Source: Hansfordia pulvinata
Lineage: Eukaryota; Ascomycota; Sordariomycetes; Xylariales
Direction of reading: 5' to 3'
Length of the DNA: 64,000 nt
NCBI GenBank assembly: GCA_006538405.1
Contig: BJKQ01000005.1
Span: 496,001-560,000 of the forward strand
Made by a program: the position numbers and the translations under genes
The notes under the pieces: model-generated
The model's database searches: none
What the model saw: only the letters and a program-made list of their open reading frames with translations
What the model was told of the DNA's origin: nothing
In this document: piece by piece, positions 1 to 11,940 of the stretch
Position numbering within the stretch: position 1 is the stretch's first letter
Layout of the letters: each line of letters begins with the position of its first letter

Positions 1-346
1 CATAGGCCCCCGCACGCAATCTTCCACCTTGGGCCGGAGCACCGGCGGTCTTTTCCGGCACCACAAGCCGCGTGTGGCAAACGTGGATCGGGCAATAGTG
101 AAAGAAATGGCCACGGCAGGCCCACGGCCGAGTTGCATCTCGTGTATCGTAGGCCACGCCGATGCATCATGCCACCTCCCAGGTTACTCCCCACAGGCGG
201 GGAGCATCTGAGTTGCCGGCACGGCTGCAGCTGTGCCTTGGGGAAGGGAAATATCACCCACGGGCCTCCTCTAAGGCATGGGGGCGCCACACTCTGGAGT
301 CCAGACTAGACGGACATGGATATTTCCCAAGTCAACGACCCAGATG

Positions 347-353
347 TATAAGA
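347..353 (+). promoter_or_regulatory. TATA-like element upstream of small secreted peptide gene
   Basis: TATAAGA lies about 205 nt before the start codon of the cysteine-rich peptide gene. Position and sequence are compatible with a core promoter. No transcription start can be seen from the sequence, so this is tentative. Confidence 0.25.
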
Positions 354-557
354 AGACTCGACACCCGCTTGTCTAGAAGGGCTCTTTTTCATCACCATCA
401 CCATCATCAGCTTCAGACACACTCACATCACTTACACCACAATCCTATCCGTCCTCTCCGCTCCACTCTCGAAACCCCCGTGCTGGCCAACTACTCAGTT
501 GCCAAATTTGACTCTATATTACTACTATTACATATACACTACTCCCAGTCACCAAAA

Positions 558-837
558 ATGCAGGCCTCTCTGTTCGTCATCATCTTCGGTGCCGCCCAGG
601 CCATCCTCGCGGCTTCCGCCGCCGGAGCCATCGAGGCCGAGAACCCTGTGAGTTTGTCCCTGGCCCCCCCCTTAAGTGATGAAAACCAAGCGGACTGACC
701 CCCGTCGCATAAAGGCCTTGATGAAACGTGTCACTTGCACACAGGCGGCGGGTATTTGTGGTGAAGAATGCAGGGGGAAGCCCATCTTCGCTAACTATGA
801 GTGCTATAAAAATTGCATGAAGAGGTATAATTGCTAA
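558..837 (+). CDS. Small secreted cysteine-rich peptide, alpha-hairpinin-like Cys spacing
   Basis: Two exons, 558-647 and 745-837, are joined across a 97-nt intron (GTGAGT ... CACACAG, phase 0) to encode 60 residues. Residues 1 to about 24 form a signal peptide with a hydrophobic core (LFVIIFGAAQAILAASAA). The second exon encodes the Cys-rich domain almost exactly: AAGICGEEC at its start and ECYKNCMKRYNC at its end. The cysteine pattern is C-x3-C-x10-C-x3-C-x5-C. Two CxxxC motifs about ten residues apart are the signature of helical-hairpin (alpha-hairpinin) peptides. The fifth, terminal cysteine is extra and would be unpaired in a monomer. An uninterrupted reading of the first exon runs into the intron and loses the domain, so this gene is easily missed. 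Role unknown: effector or antimicrobial peptide are possibilities, both inference. Confidence 0.72.
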
Positions 838-1745
838 AGCATCGGCTCAGGGCCCAGGAAGGCCAAGGGAAGATTGCTACGTAAGCACCATGGTACCCTA
901 TAAGAGAGAGGGGAGAGAGGGGCCAAAGGAGATATCAGGGAAGAGAGAGGGAGAAAGAAGACAAAGAAGAAGAAAAAGACTCTACATAGTAGAATTTTGG
1001 GCATCACAGAGGCCTAACCACCATGTCATTCACTAGCTAGACTACAACACATCCATTCTATATTTTGTTACATTCCGGGCATCTCGCGCCTTGCGCGCAT
1101 CGAGAATGAAGGTGTTGGCTGTCTATAGTCTGGGTGGCACATGGTGATCGTGTGCAGAGTCTAGACTGTGCAGCGACGGTATGATGGAATCGCGCCACCG
1201 AACCAGTGACACCCACGTACTGCGCATTCTCCAAGTCGATTACCAACACAACCGACGTGGGTGAGGTGGGCCAGGAGATAAGCACTCGCAAGCAGGACCC
1301 AGATGACTCGAATCTCTAGACCACGAGTTTCCTTCCATCAGTCTTCTTCAACTTGTTGCTGTTGCTGTTCTGCTCATCATCTCATTTTAGTTTCTTCTTG
1401 ATGATATCCACAAAAGCTCGAGTCTCATTGCCGCAAGTCAAATCAAGTCGACCGTTTGGTTGCCGTGCTCCCGAGTCCTGACATCCATTCGTCAGGGGTG
1501 AATATCGAGCACACAGCTTGGGGTCGAGATACCCTTCCCGGAGCACCGACGCTGAGTTGGATGGGCTTACTCGTCGGGCTCGGCGGCTGGCGCCGAGGAA
1601 CACAAGGAACTGAATCCCAGCACAAGATCTCGGCTCGATCACGGTAGGTTCCGGTGCGACCCAAGCGATCAGCAGGGCTCGGTATGGACGATGTCTAATG
1701 AAACCAGGGGGTGTGGTCACTGTGTGGCAACTCGTTAGAGAATAG

Positions 1746-1788
1746 GAAGAAGAAGAAGAAGAAGAAGAAGAAGAAGAAGAAGAAGAAG
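1746..1788 (+). repeat. (GAA)n microsatellite
   Basis: About fourteen uninterrupted GAA units in intergenic DNA. On the other strand it reads as poly-Ser in a spurious frame. Confidence 0.9.
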
Positions 1789-2964
1789 GAGCCCATATGG
1801 TAACATGGTGGTCCTCAATTCCTCGTCCTCGAGCAAATCCACATCCACTCTTCGTGTCCCCCGAATTCTCACAAGTCAACCCTTTTGTCAGGACCCAAAA
1901 CTACAGTACCCAGCCGTGACTGAGAGAGCTTTTTGAGTTGAACAGATTGAGGGTATACTCGACCGAGCAATTGCTTGTAACTTGGTACGGCATTGCCCGA
2001 TGACATGAGGTCTTGGCGCGCCGCGCAAAAGTGCTGACAAGTGACGTTTGAGGGGATACGCCGCGTCTGGACACACTTTAGCTGTGGAGTGAAACCCACC
2101 TCACTGTTTGCTTTTGTGGCGTAGAAGCTCTGGACTGACTGGCCGAGTCTCTGCAAGTCAGAGATCAGTCCTGGACTGTCCTTTGGCATGCGTGTCCCTG
2201 TGCGTGATTAATTCGTTCCCACGCACACCCTGGACCGGTCGACTCTGGCACTGCTGCGACCTGCACGGCCGTCAACTCCTCTCGTGAGTTGTCGGGGGGT
2301 TCCGGTGGCCAAAGCCATGGGGCTTGCCGCCCATAGCCAGAGAGGGTTTGCCGCCGCCATCATCTCCGCCGACACTATCGGAGGACACACCACAGCCCGC
2401 AGTGGGCATGGGTAAGTACCTAAGCAGTTTCGCCTCCGTAGGGAAAGTATCCACGCCCGCGGTCGCCAAATCCACGCCAGTTCTCGCCCCAACCGCCGTC
2501 CCGCACAGCCGCGATAGCAGTGGTCTCCCAAGGCGAGCTCCCCGCGTCTCGACACCCGGTGCCACCGGCCGCCCACGTCTTGGGATCGAACCTCCTGCCT
2601 CGCCCCAACCTCCACCTCTTTCAGGGGCCCGGGTTCTCTCTGTTTACCCTCTGTTGCTCTGGTGGGAAGCTCACCCCGCACAATTCGAACCGGTCCGGGG
2701 GCGCAGCAGGCTTGCTCTCTCCGCACGAGCTCCGCCAGGTGGCCATATCGATACTTGCCCTTCAAGTCCCGAGGTACTTGGGCCAATATATCACGATTCA
2801 CGACTCGCAGTGGCGGAAAGACTCAACCTCGGTGGCCCGGTGATGCCGACGAGATATGACTCTCTCGCCACGGGCCTTTCGCGTGCGCAGCGCGGGAAGA
2901 GAAGCCGAGTCACAGCTTCGAAGCCCAAGGTCCCCAAAAGTTCAAAGACCGAACTTGGGAGACT

Positions 2965-3027
2965 ACCTACCCAGGCAACTCGCTCACCTACCCAGGCAAC
3001 TCGCTCACCTACCCAGGCGACTCGCTC
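2965..3027 (+). repeat. Three tandem copies of a 21-bp unit
   Basis: Units 2965-2985, 2986-3006 and 3007-3027 begin ACCTACCCAGGC. The third differs at one base (GCGACTC for GCAACTC). The unit length is a multiple of three, but no gene is recognised around it. Confidence 0.9.
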
Positions 3028-5670
3028 AGCGACCAGTCTCGACTCTCTTCCGACTTGCGGCTTTCCAGATCTACTACGGGAGCAACCTGCCGCGCCCCGG
3101 TACCACTGACCAACTCCAACAAACCAGATCGCCAGACCAATTCACACCTCCAACTTTGCTCCGAAACCCATCTCATCGCCTCATAGCTTTTTCAGTCCAC
3201 GCGACTCTCTTCTCTTTCTACCTTTGAACAAAGCCAACTCCTCCTTCGTCAAGGCTTTGATCTTCCTCAACGCCAATATGTCGAAACGCCAAGCCACAAC
3301 CCTTTTCAGGCAGGCGGACGCTGACGGGAACAGCGACGTCGACAACTGTGAGTTTTCTTCTTTGATTTTCTCTTTGGCAGACGGAGATCACCAATACACC
3401 AGAGAGAAGATCTGGTCGTTGACAGATGGTTACGCCGCTTGTCACATAGCCCGGGTCTGAGAACTGCAGGTAAGAGAGACCCAGTGTCGTAGACGTGCAA
3501 AGGTGCGTCCGTCGCAATGCGCGGCGGTCTGGTTCATGAGCCATACCCGAGCCTTGACTTGAGACATTGACGCAGACGCTAGAAAGCTGATCGAGCCCCT
3601 TACTCGTGGTGAATTGGCCGTGCTCACGCGCGTGCAATACGCTTGGCCAGCTTCGCAAAGAAACCCTACCTCTCTCTGTACATGATCCGAAGGAATCTGA
3701 CAGGTTTTCCAGCAACTGCTTAGTCAAAGACAGGCGGCTGGCCTGTACGCATACGCCCTGACAGGACCAGACACGGCCTCAAGTGTCGTAGCAAGCGGGT
3801 TTTCATGTCCAAGACACAAGACACAACGACAATGCCTCGAATCTGCGTGGGTCGTGCCAGGGGCTTCCAAGCACGAATCACGCAAGCCAAGTGCCTGACG
3901 ATCACCTGTGGTCTTCAAGAAAAGGCAATATAGCATGATGGTCTTTCGGGACATTGTCGTCAGCACACCGTGGGAGCACGGTCTGCTCTGTCTCCGTCAT
4001 CGGCAGTGGTCACTGCTACGAGTACTATCGGGTCGAAACTGTACGGCGTAAGGATTGGTTACAATGCCTAAAGCCGGATGTAGTTCTTCGTGCACGCGGC
4101 TCTGTGGCCTGGAGCGCACAGAGCAGTCAGACTATGGCGTTACCCGATGTGGTGTGTTGTTGGCGCCGTAAGGGATGATCAGCGGCTGGTTTCATCGGGT
4201 TCTTAACCAGCCGAAAGCATGGATCAAAGCAGGTTACGGCTGTGAAACAACGTGAGGAGGCCGTCCGCTTGCCAGTCAGATTCGTCGCATTCGTCGCATT
4301 TGACGCAGGGAGACTCGGCTGAATCCGGGTTTATCAGCGAGGAAAACCCCTCGAGTGCAATGTGGTAGCGCAGCAGCGCACCGCGCAGGGCTTGTGGAAC
4401 GGCACAAACGCCGGAGAGGCAAGGACAAATGGCCATGCGTGCACGAAGCTGGGCATGCAAGGGCTCGGCGTCGGTCCGTCAGGTTGCAAACATGCCCACA
4501 CCTGGAGTAAGTGGCCTGCAACTTGCCAATGTAGCATCCGTCAATTGAGAAGCGAGACGATGCGCTGGGAGAGAGCACAGCCGTGCCGCTGAGCCGGTGA
4601 TGGATGACATGCTCAAGCCTGTGCGGAAGCAGCTGGCCGTCATCAGATTTCCCCAGATCTTATGGCTCTCGCCCGAGTCAACAACGACGGGGTCGCCGAT
4701 CGGACGGCTGGCAGCTGAAGAGCGGGCCAAACGGTGAACGGCCGTGCGAAAGCTAATGAGGTAAATGCCACGCGGGGTTTGCCACGGACCAAGGAAGTCG
4801 TCTCCTGATCCGGTGATCGGGTCCTGGCACGTACTGAGATGAAGTCATTTAATGAAACAGCCAGGGCGTCTTTGCAGGTCGCAACACAAAAGTGCAGCCT
4901 CCCCGGCGATCCCCGGTGCCCGACGTGCCGACCTCGTGCCTGACAGGGTCGAAACTGGGGAAGTGCCGACTGTTGAGTGCCGCGGCTCTCGGCTCTCTTG
5001 ACGAAGCAACAGCAGCGGCAGGGCGGTCCTGTGAAAGCGGACCCCATGGTTTGAGACAGACAGCCGGGGCGTCGAGGTGGAGATGGGCAATCTTGGTTCG
5101 AGGCTAGCGCAGCGTGAGCCCCAGTAGCGTAGAAACGGCTGATGGGATTTGCAAGACCATTGATCGACTATCGGCATTCCTCAGGCCGCACGATCGCCTG
5201 GCAGCCGCGCACCTGCATGGGCACAGGCACTGCGGTGCGCCGTTCGACAAGGGCATCCGGTCAGAGGAGATGTGCGGCGGCGGTGATGTCAGAGGAGCCA
5301 CGGTCTGGGTGCGGTGAGGTGGTGTCGGCGGTGCGCTACCGTGGCTGGTTGTGTCATGGGCGTCACACGTCCATGGCAGCTCAGCAGGCAGATCCGGTTG
5401 AGACAAGGACCCGGATCTGTCGAGGGTCGGCAGTAGGTTACGCTAGAGCGGTGACGGATGAGACAAGAGTGATCATGCCGAGGGCAGTAGCTGCTGGAAT
5501 GGCTTTGTGTCCGTGTAGCCGCCCACATGCGAATTCCTGGGAGGCCACGATGCTAACGAGGATGGGTAAGTCGAGGGGCGCTACGGCTCCGGATCCTTGT
5601 TTTGTAGCGCCGCTCCGTTCCAGTAGTTGCCAATCCAGGCTGTTTGGTAAGGTAATACGGCACGATGTAA

Positions 5671-5710
5671 TGCGATGCGATGCGATGCGATGCGATGCGA
5701 TGTGATGCGA
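5671..5710 (+). repeat. (TGCGA)n pentanucleotide repeat
   Basis: Six perfect TGCGA units are followed by TGTGA and TGCGA. Intergenic. Confidence 0.9.
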
Positions 5711-6742
5711 AGACGCGGGCGATTGAGTTTGCCTGGGCGGCGGAAGCCGTCTGCCGGTGGCGAGACGCGGGGAAGCAAACGGATAGCGCTGGATTGACCG
5801 TGGCCGTCGCCAAGATGAACCTATCACATTGAGGCAGGGTTGGGCTGGTGGCTGGTGACGATGGCGAGCTTGGATGGTCATGTGAAAGCCGACGAGCTGG
5901 CAGGGCGGTTGGGCGTTGATTCTTGGCTCGCACGAGTATCGTAGGTGAGGCCGCAGATGGAGATTTGCGGGCGAGCATAGTTGTTGGCGTAGCATCATCT
6001 CGCTTCTCGCAAGCCTGGAATGACTGGGATTGCACAGGTACTGAGTACTTGGTGGACCTGGACGTACGCAGTGCAGACGGGCGTATCGGGCACTCGCACG
6101 ATTGGATGGTACGTACGGAAGGAACATGAAGGTATCAGATGTCGCCTGCGTTTGGTGCGACGGGCGGGTGTGGACGGGAAGGCGCGGTCCAGATGCCCGC
6201 CCCTTTTTTGGGTTCCAGATTACCAGCGAGTGAGGGCAAGGGTGCAAGAACTTGAGATAGGTACGAGAGGACTTGTTGGTACCAGACGCGCCTACTGCTC
6301 ATCAGCGATGCGGGCACGAGTTCATCCCCAGGTACCTAGGAAGGTAGGTACGACACGCGTACGCGTAGGTACCTCAACTCATCAGGTCGACTCCCATAAA
6401 GTGCTGCGTCATACACTGTCCAGGTGTGATCGGTCCATGGATGTCGTTGACAAGCACGGATCGCCCCTTGCCAGATGCGGCACGGTTCCAGACCCTGCTT
6501 GCCACGCCTGCTATCTGCCCGCTGCTGCAGGTTTCCTATCCATGCCCGGGCGCTGTGTGGTCCAAAGTCTGTATGGGGCTCGCCAGGGATTTCCCAGGCA
6601 CGGAGGACGCTGGCGAGATACGAGCTCAGCGTTGAAGTTTCTGAAGCAATCTCTTTGTTGCCGGGATTGGGTGCCTCCCGCCACCATTCTTTCCAGTGCC
6701 ACTCTGTCGCCGGCTATCTGTCCCAGCCACAGCAGCCTGCTT

Positions 6743-6850
6743 GCTCTTGCCTGCTGAATTCTGTGACCTCAAGTGCCTGTTAAGTACAGACTTGGTGCTC
6801 TTGCCTGCAGAATCCAGTGACCTCAAGTGCCTGTTAAGTACAGACTTCCA
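6743..6850 (+). repeat. Tandem duplication of a 54-bp unit
   Basis: Copies 6743-6796 and 6797-6850 share GCTCTTGCCTGC near the start and TGACCTCAAGTGCCTGTTAA within, with only a few substitutions. No gene is recognised around it. Confidence 0.85.
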
Positions 6851-7843
6851 ATGGTGCTCTGTGCCGGTACTTAGATATAAGGTAGGAACATACGGAAACG
6901 GCACAAGCGCCGAACCAAGGCAAGCTTGAATACCGTAGCCTTGCGTGGATGTTGATAAGCTCGGCCAGCACAAGCATACGAGTGTCGTCAGCTATGATTC
7001 TTCCGGTCGGATGCTGTCACGTACGAGTAAAGTAGTGGGTATCTGCTCGTCGCCAAAGGTACGCGTACGGCTCTCCGCCTCCCCGTCAGATCTGCTAGGC
7101 TCCAAACTGGTGGGCCGATCGGTTCATTGGCAGTCAATGGATCTTATGGCCCCGTCCCGTCTGGCGGCTACAGGTACTCGCACACCCGACGTAATCGCAC
7201 AGGTAGACACGCAGATGGCTGGGGAGGGGACGCGTACCCTGTCCTCACCAGACCTACAATGGAAGCTACCTACCTAGGTACGTACCTTGTGTAGTTGGAT
7301 GTACTCGTACTCCCGTACGGGTTAGGTAATATTGGACGTTATTATTATTTGTTGTTCGTCGTTGTTGCTGCTACTGCCACTCGTGAGGAGTAGGTCCCCA
7401 GTACGCCCAGGTCCCGCCGTCCACCCATCACAGATAGAGAGATACCTACCGGTACGAGTACTGGCACTCCACTGTCTATCCGTCTAGCGGCGTCGATCCG
7501 GCCTGGCCCCATTCTCCTGCTATTGCGGCCCAGCAACCTAAACTGCCTTGGTCGTTCCGGCATCCACGTCTGCCATCGCGACGTGAAACCGATTTAGAAA
7601 ACCTTTCCCCCGGGCCTGCTCCGGCCTCTCTACCTTCCTGCCCGTCTTGACCTGCCCAAGTCCCGTCCACCAAGGCCCCTTCACCTCGCCTTCACCATCG
7701 GACCGCGTCGAGCAGAGCGACCTGGCTTCCTCATCGCCCGCTTGCCCGCGATAACTGACGACGACCTCTGCACCCGCCTTCGCGTTGCCCCTCGACATCA
7801 CCACCGCCCCTCCGGCTTGCCACTGTCGGACACCACCACCACC

Positions 7844-10681
7844 ATGAGTGACCCTAACCAGGGGTCGGCCCTGGAACAGCCTGCCTCGGTTTCCAGTATG
7901 TTCGCCTCCTCTGCCGCCGCTCGCAAAAGCGGTTTTTTCGATGCTGGCTTGATATGCCCTTTTACTGACATTGCCTACCTCCAGGCCTGGTTGCCACCCT
8001 GGCGCCGGCTGCCGTGGCCGCTGGCATTTACCTGGTGATTTTCCTCATCCTCCGCAAGAGCCAGCGCCGATACTATGCGCCCAGAACCTACCTGGGAACC
8101 CTGCGTGACAAGTCAGTCTGGTTCTCTTCTCTGGCGCTCTGCCACGCGGCACCCTGCTGACATGGTCCAGTGAGCGTTCGCCTGCTCTGCCCAACTCGCT
8201 CTTCGGGTGGATTGGCAACTTTTTCAAAATCCCGGACAACCACGTGCTCCAGCACCAGTCTCTTGACGCCTATCTTTTCCTTCGCTTCTTGCGGATCATC
8301 GTCGTCATTGCTTTCGTCGGCTGCTGCATCACCTGGCCCGTCCTGTTCCCGGTCAACGCTACCGGAGGCCGTGGCTACCAACAGCTGGAGATTTTGACCT
8401 ACGGCAACGTCGACACGGCCACCTCCGCCGGCCAGGGTCGCCTCTACGCCCACACCTTCATCGCCTGGATCTTCTACAGCTTCGTCATGTTTATGATTGT
8501 GCGCGAGTCCATCTTTTACGTCAACCTGAGGCAGGCTTTCTTGCTTTCGCCTCTGTACGCCAACCGCATCTCCACCAGGACCGTTCTCTTCGCCTCAGTC
8601 CCCACCCCCTATCTTGACGAGGCCCGCCTGCGCAAGGTCTTTGGCGACAGCGTGAGGAACATCTGGATCACGCAAAACACGGATGATGTCGACAAGTTGG
8701 TCGAGGAGCGCGACAAGGTCGCCATGAGACTCGAGAAGGCCGAAGTCAAACTCATCAAGATGGCCAATGCGGCGCGCACCAAGGGTATCAAGAAGGGCGA
8801 CGTGTCGGATGACGCCGACCTGGCTGTCGCCGACGCGGAACAGGCCAGCATTGCCGCTCGCTGGGTTCCCGAGAAGAAGCGACCCTCGCACAAGACGGGC
8901 TTCTTGGGTCTCGTCGGAAAGAAGGTCGACACGATCAACTGGTGCCGTACCGAGCTCGAACGCCTCGTCCCCGCTACCGTGAAGGCCCAGGAAGCTTACC
9001 GATCTGGCTCCACCAAGAAGATCCCAGCCGTGTTCATCGAGTTCGCAACGCAGGCTGATGCCGAGAACGCCAGTCAGGTGCTCGCGCACCACCAAGCCCT
9101 GCAGATGTCTCCCAAGTATATTGGTGTGCGCCCCGACGAGGTCGTGTGGTCGGCGCTGAAGGTCTCATGGTGGCAAAGAGTCATTCGCCGTTTCGCCGTC
9201 ATTGGTTTCATCTCTGCATTGATCATCTACTGGGCGATTCCGGTTGCCGTTGTTGGTATCATCTCCAACGTCAACGCTCTTAAGGACTCCGTCTTCTTCC
9301 TGCACTGGTTGAACGCCGTCCCCCCGGTGATCATGGGTGTCATCACGGGCTTGCTTCCGTCGGTGTTGCTATCCGTCTTGATGTCTCTCGTCCCCGTCAT
9401 CATGCGCCGTAAGTACCATGGATGTCACGTCGTCAGAATAATCTTTACTAACGATTCGCTGCAGTTTGCGCTAAGCTCTCCGGAGAGCCGTCTCTGTCTC
9501 GTGTTGAGCTGTTCACCCAAAACGCCTACTTTGCCTTCCAAGTCATCCAGGTCTTCCTGATCACTACCTTGACGTCGTCTGCCTCGGCGACAGCGACCAC
9601 GATCGTCCAAGATCCCAGCCAGGTGACCAGTCTTCTGGCTGCCAGTATTCCCAAGTCGTCCAACTTCTACATTTCGTACTTTATCGTGCAGGGCTTGACG
9701 ATCGCGTCCGGCGTTCTCTCGCAAGTCGTTGGCTTCGCCATCTTCACTCTCCTGTACAAGTACCTCGCCGGCACGCCCCGTGCCATGTACCAGAAATGGG
9801 CCTCGCTTTCTGCCATCTCGTGGGGCAGTACCCTTCCGGTCTACACGAACATTGCAGTCATCAGTGAGTGCTGCGTAGAAATTCTTTGCCACTCCTGAAA
9901 ATCATGCTGACTATTGCCAGGTCTTGTCTTTGCGCCCATTGCGCCTCTGGTGCTGGGTTTTGCCACCGTCGGACTGTCTCTGTTCTACCTGGCATACCGA
10001 TACAACATTCTGTTCGTGTCGGACACGCAGGTTGACACCCGCGGACTGATCTACCCCAGGGCACTCAAGCAGCTTTTCGCGGGAATCTACATTGCCGAGC
10101 TGTGCATGATCGGCATGTTCGCGGTCTCGGCAGCCATCGGACCTGCCATCCTGATGGTGGTCTTCTTGATCTTTTCGATTCTGTTCCAAATCACCATCAA
10201 CAGCGCCATCGACCCGCTTCTGTACAACTTGCCCCTGACCTTGGAGGCCGAGGAGCAATTCCTCCAGCACCAACCTTCAGAGGGCAGCAATGGCGAGGAG
10301 AAGAAGAGTACTGACAAGGGAAGTCCGGTCGAGCCATCGGACCCCAAGAAGGCTCCTGGCATGTTTGTCAAGTTCTTCAAGCCGTGGCAACACTGCGACT
10401 ACCACACGCTGCGCAGTTTGATCCCCATGGATGCTGCCGACGTGGACAACTTGTACACGGAGCAGACGGAACGTGATGCCTATTACCCGCCGTCGGTCGG
10501 CAGCCAGGCGCCGCTGCTGTGGATCCCTGAAGACAAGATGGGTATCTCGAAGCAAGAGATCCGAGACACGAGCAAGGTGATCCCAATCACGGACGAGGGC
10601 TGCACTCTGAACGACCAGAACAAGCTCGAGTGGGACACTGAGGGCCGCCCACCGGTGTGGCAGGAGAAGATCTACTACTAA
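7844..10681 (+). CDS. CSC1/OSCA-type calcium-permeable stress-gated cation channel
   Basis: Five exons: 7844-7895, 7985-8111, 8171-9408, 9465-9863 and 9921-10681. The introns are 89, 59, 56 and 57 nt, and the product is 858 residues. The start MSDPNQG follows a (CAC)n stretch and ACCACC, a good fungal start context. After the first intron comes the N-terminal membrane segment (LVATLAPAAVAAGIYLVIF), then RSN1-type transmembrane helices including FRILRF-like and ITWPVLFPVNATGG segments. A large cytosolic domain follows, rich in Lys/Glu helices, and then the multi-helix pore region (from about WQRVIRRFAVIGFISALII). The tail after the last helices is hydrophilic with conserved IPEDKMGIS. The family (TMEM63/OSCA/CSC1, DUF221) forms osmotically or mechanically gated cation channels. 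In fungi, members sit in the plasma membrane or endomembranes. All splice junctions keep the frame, and nothing appears broken. Confidence 0.93.
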
Positions 10682-11940
10682 AAGCTCGAGCTACCGCTAC
10701 TACCAAATTCTGGAGTAGTGCCTGGCTTGGGACGTTCTTGGTTAGCATGCTACGGGGGACATCCGGATCTTTGGCTGGGGTGCAACGTCGCCGCGCCGAG
10801 AGCACTGGGGTCATTCCGGTGCTGCTCCGACCTGGAACTCACGAAGAGAAGGGAAGGAGGAAATGCTTTTCAGGGGAGGATGACGAGCGGTGGATCTTTG
10901 AGAAAACAAGTTTGTGGGGAGTGCAGTCTGGCGTTATTATACCCTTGGATGGCCAGTTGCGGGATGGGAGGATGGTCTATTTGCGCCGGTTTGTGACCTC
11001 TCATGAGGCATGAGGATACCTTACTTAATTAATATTTTCGACGAACACGATGCATACCTGTCAGCTTGCTGAGTTTTTGTTGTTGCTTGTGGACACGCGT
11101 GGCTCGCCTCGCCGTGAGACGCACCCGCCTCTCCAAGAGACAGCGTCTCTGCGTGCACCACGTTGTGTATCGTCGCCAGAGAGCTTTTTACGAGTATGGT
11201 GTCTGGTACGAGTGCTCGTCATCAGCTACTCACATGGCGTGTGCCGCCCACGGCGGTATCTACGACGACTCGACTGTTGACAGCGACATGTTGCTTCTAG
11301 ACCAGGAACGGTGGCGGGTGGGTGAGCGGTCGATAGCAACAGGCCAATCAGAGGGCGGGACTGCGTTCCCATGACGTCCATCCGCCCCGATCCTGCTCCG
11401 CCTTCACGGCAGGTGCGCCTGCACGTTGGCTGGGGATGCACCTGCTATTGGGCCTCCAGTTTCGACGCTGCGCCTTGCGTGCCCGTAGGGGTACTGCAGA
11501 GATACTTACTTGTACCGCGCTTGTATCGGCACACACAGCAGGTCGGGTATGTAGTGCCGCCGTACTCGTCCCGGCCCCTTCCAAGCCCCGCCCAGCCCCA
11601 GGGCCGCCCCAACCAGCCGCTCTGTGAGCCCGCCGTGCTTCCGCTGTCGTCCGTTCTCGCCGACCACTCCCGTCGTCTTGCCTCATCATCAATCATCGTC
11701 TCGCTGCCTGCTCGCCCTGCCCTCCCTGCGAACACCACCACCAGTCAGCCAACCCAGCCCTGCGTTAGCCTACCCGGACCGCCTGCGCAGCCTCCGCCGA
11801 CAAATCAGCTCTCGTCCCGCCAGCCTCTCGACCAAGCTCTGTCTCCCGACAACTCTGCCCTCGATTGCGCAGCTTGCAACTCTTCTCGACTCCCCCCCCC
11901 CATCACCCCGTCCCAGCTTCCAGGGCCTCCAACCGCCGCC
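10682..11940. other. Intergenic, upstream of NPC2-like gene
   Basis: No gene recognised. It contains one TACGAGTA octamer (11189). From about 11600 a C/CT-rich leader, typical of a fungal 5' UTR, runs into the start codon at 11941. Confidence 0.5.

Larger units (their letters stand above)
838..7843. other. 7 kb intergenic region, no gene recognised
   Basis: Open frames here have biased, low-information translations and no recognisable domain. The region holds simple repeats (entered separately), three TACGAGTA/TACTCGTA octamers (4017, 7302, 7453) and several TACCTAGGTA-like stretches (6330-6375, 7264-7290). Around 3100-3280 the sequence looks like a fungal 5' leader (CAAC- and CT-rich) leading to ATG 3279. 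That frame meets a GTGAGT after 71 nt and every continuation tried stops soon, so no gene is called there. Confidence 0.5.

Noticed and set aside
2581..2593. B-box-like GGTTCGATCCC on the minus strand
   Set aside because: No pairing T stem and no upstream A box or cloverleaf.
2208..3109. Overlapping open frames of 197 (minus) and 261 (plus) codons
   Set aside because: Pro/Ser/Arg-biased translations, no domain, no splice logic, and frames on both strands of the same GC-rich DNA.
3279..3470. EF-hand protein gene starting at 3279
   Set aside because: The GTGAGT after 71 nt has no partner that yields more than about 30 residues. The nearest AG gives a 33-nt intron, too short, and an in-frame stop follows.
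5438..6247. 269-codon minus-strand frame with repeated Ile-Ala-Ser-His residues
   Set aside because: The repeat is the translation of the TGCGA microsatellite. No domain and no promoter-like context.
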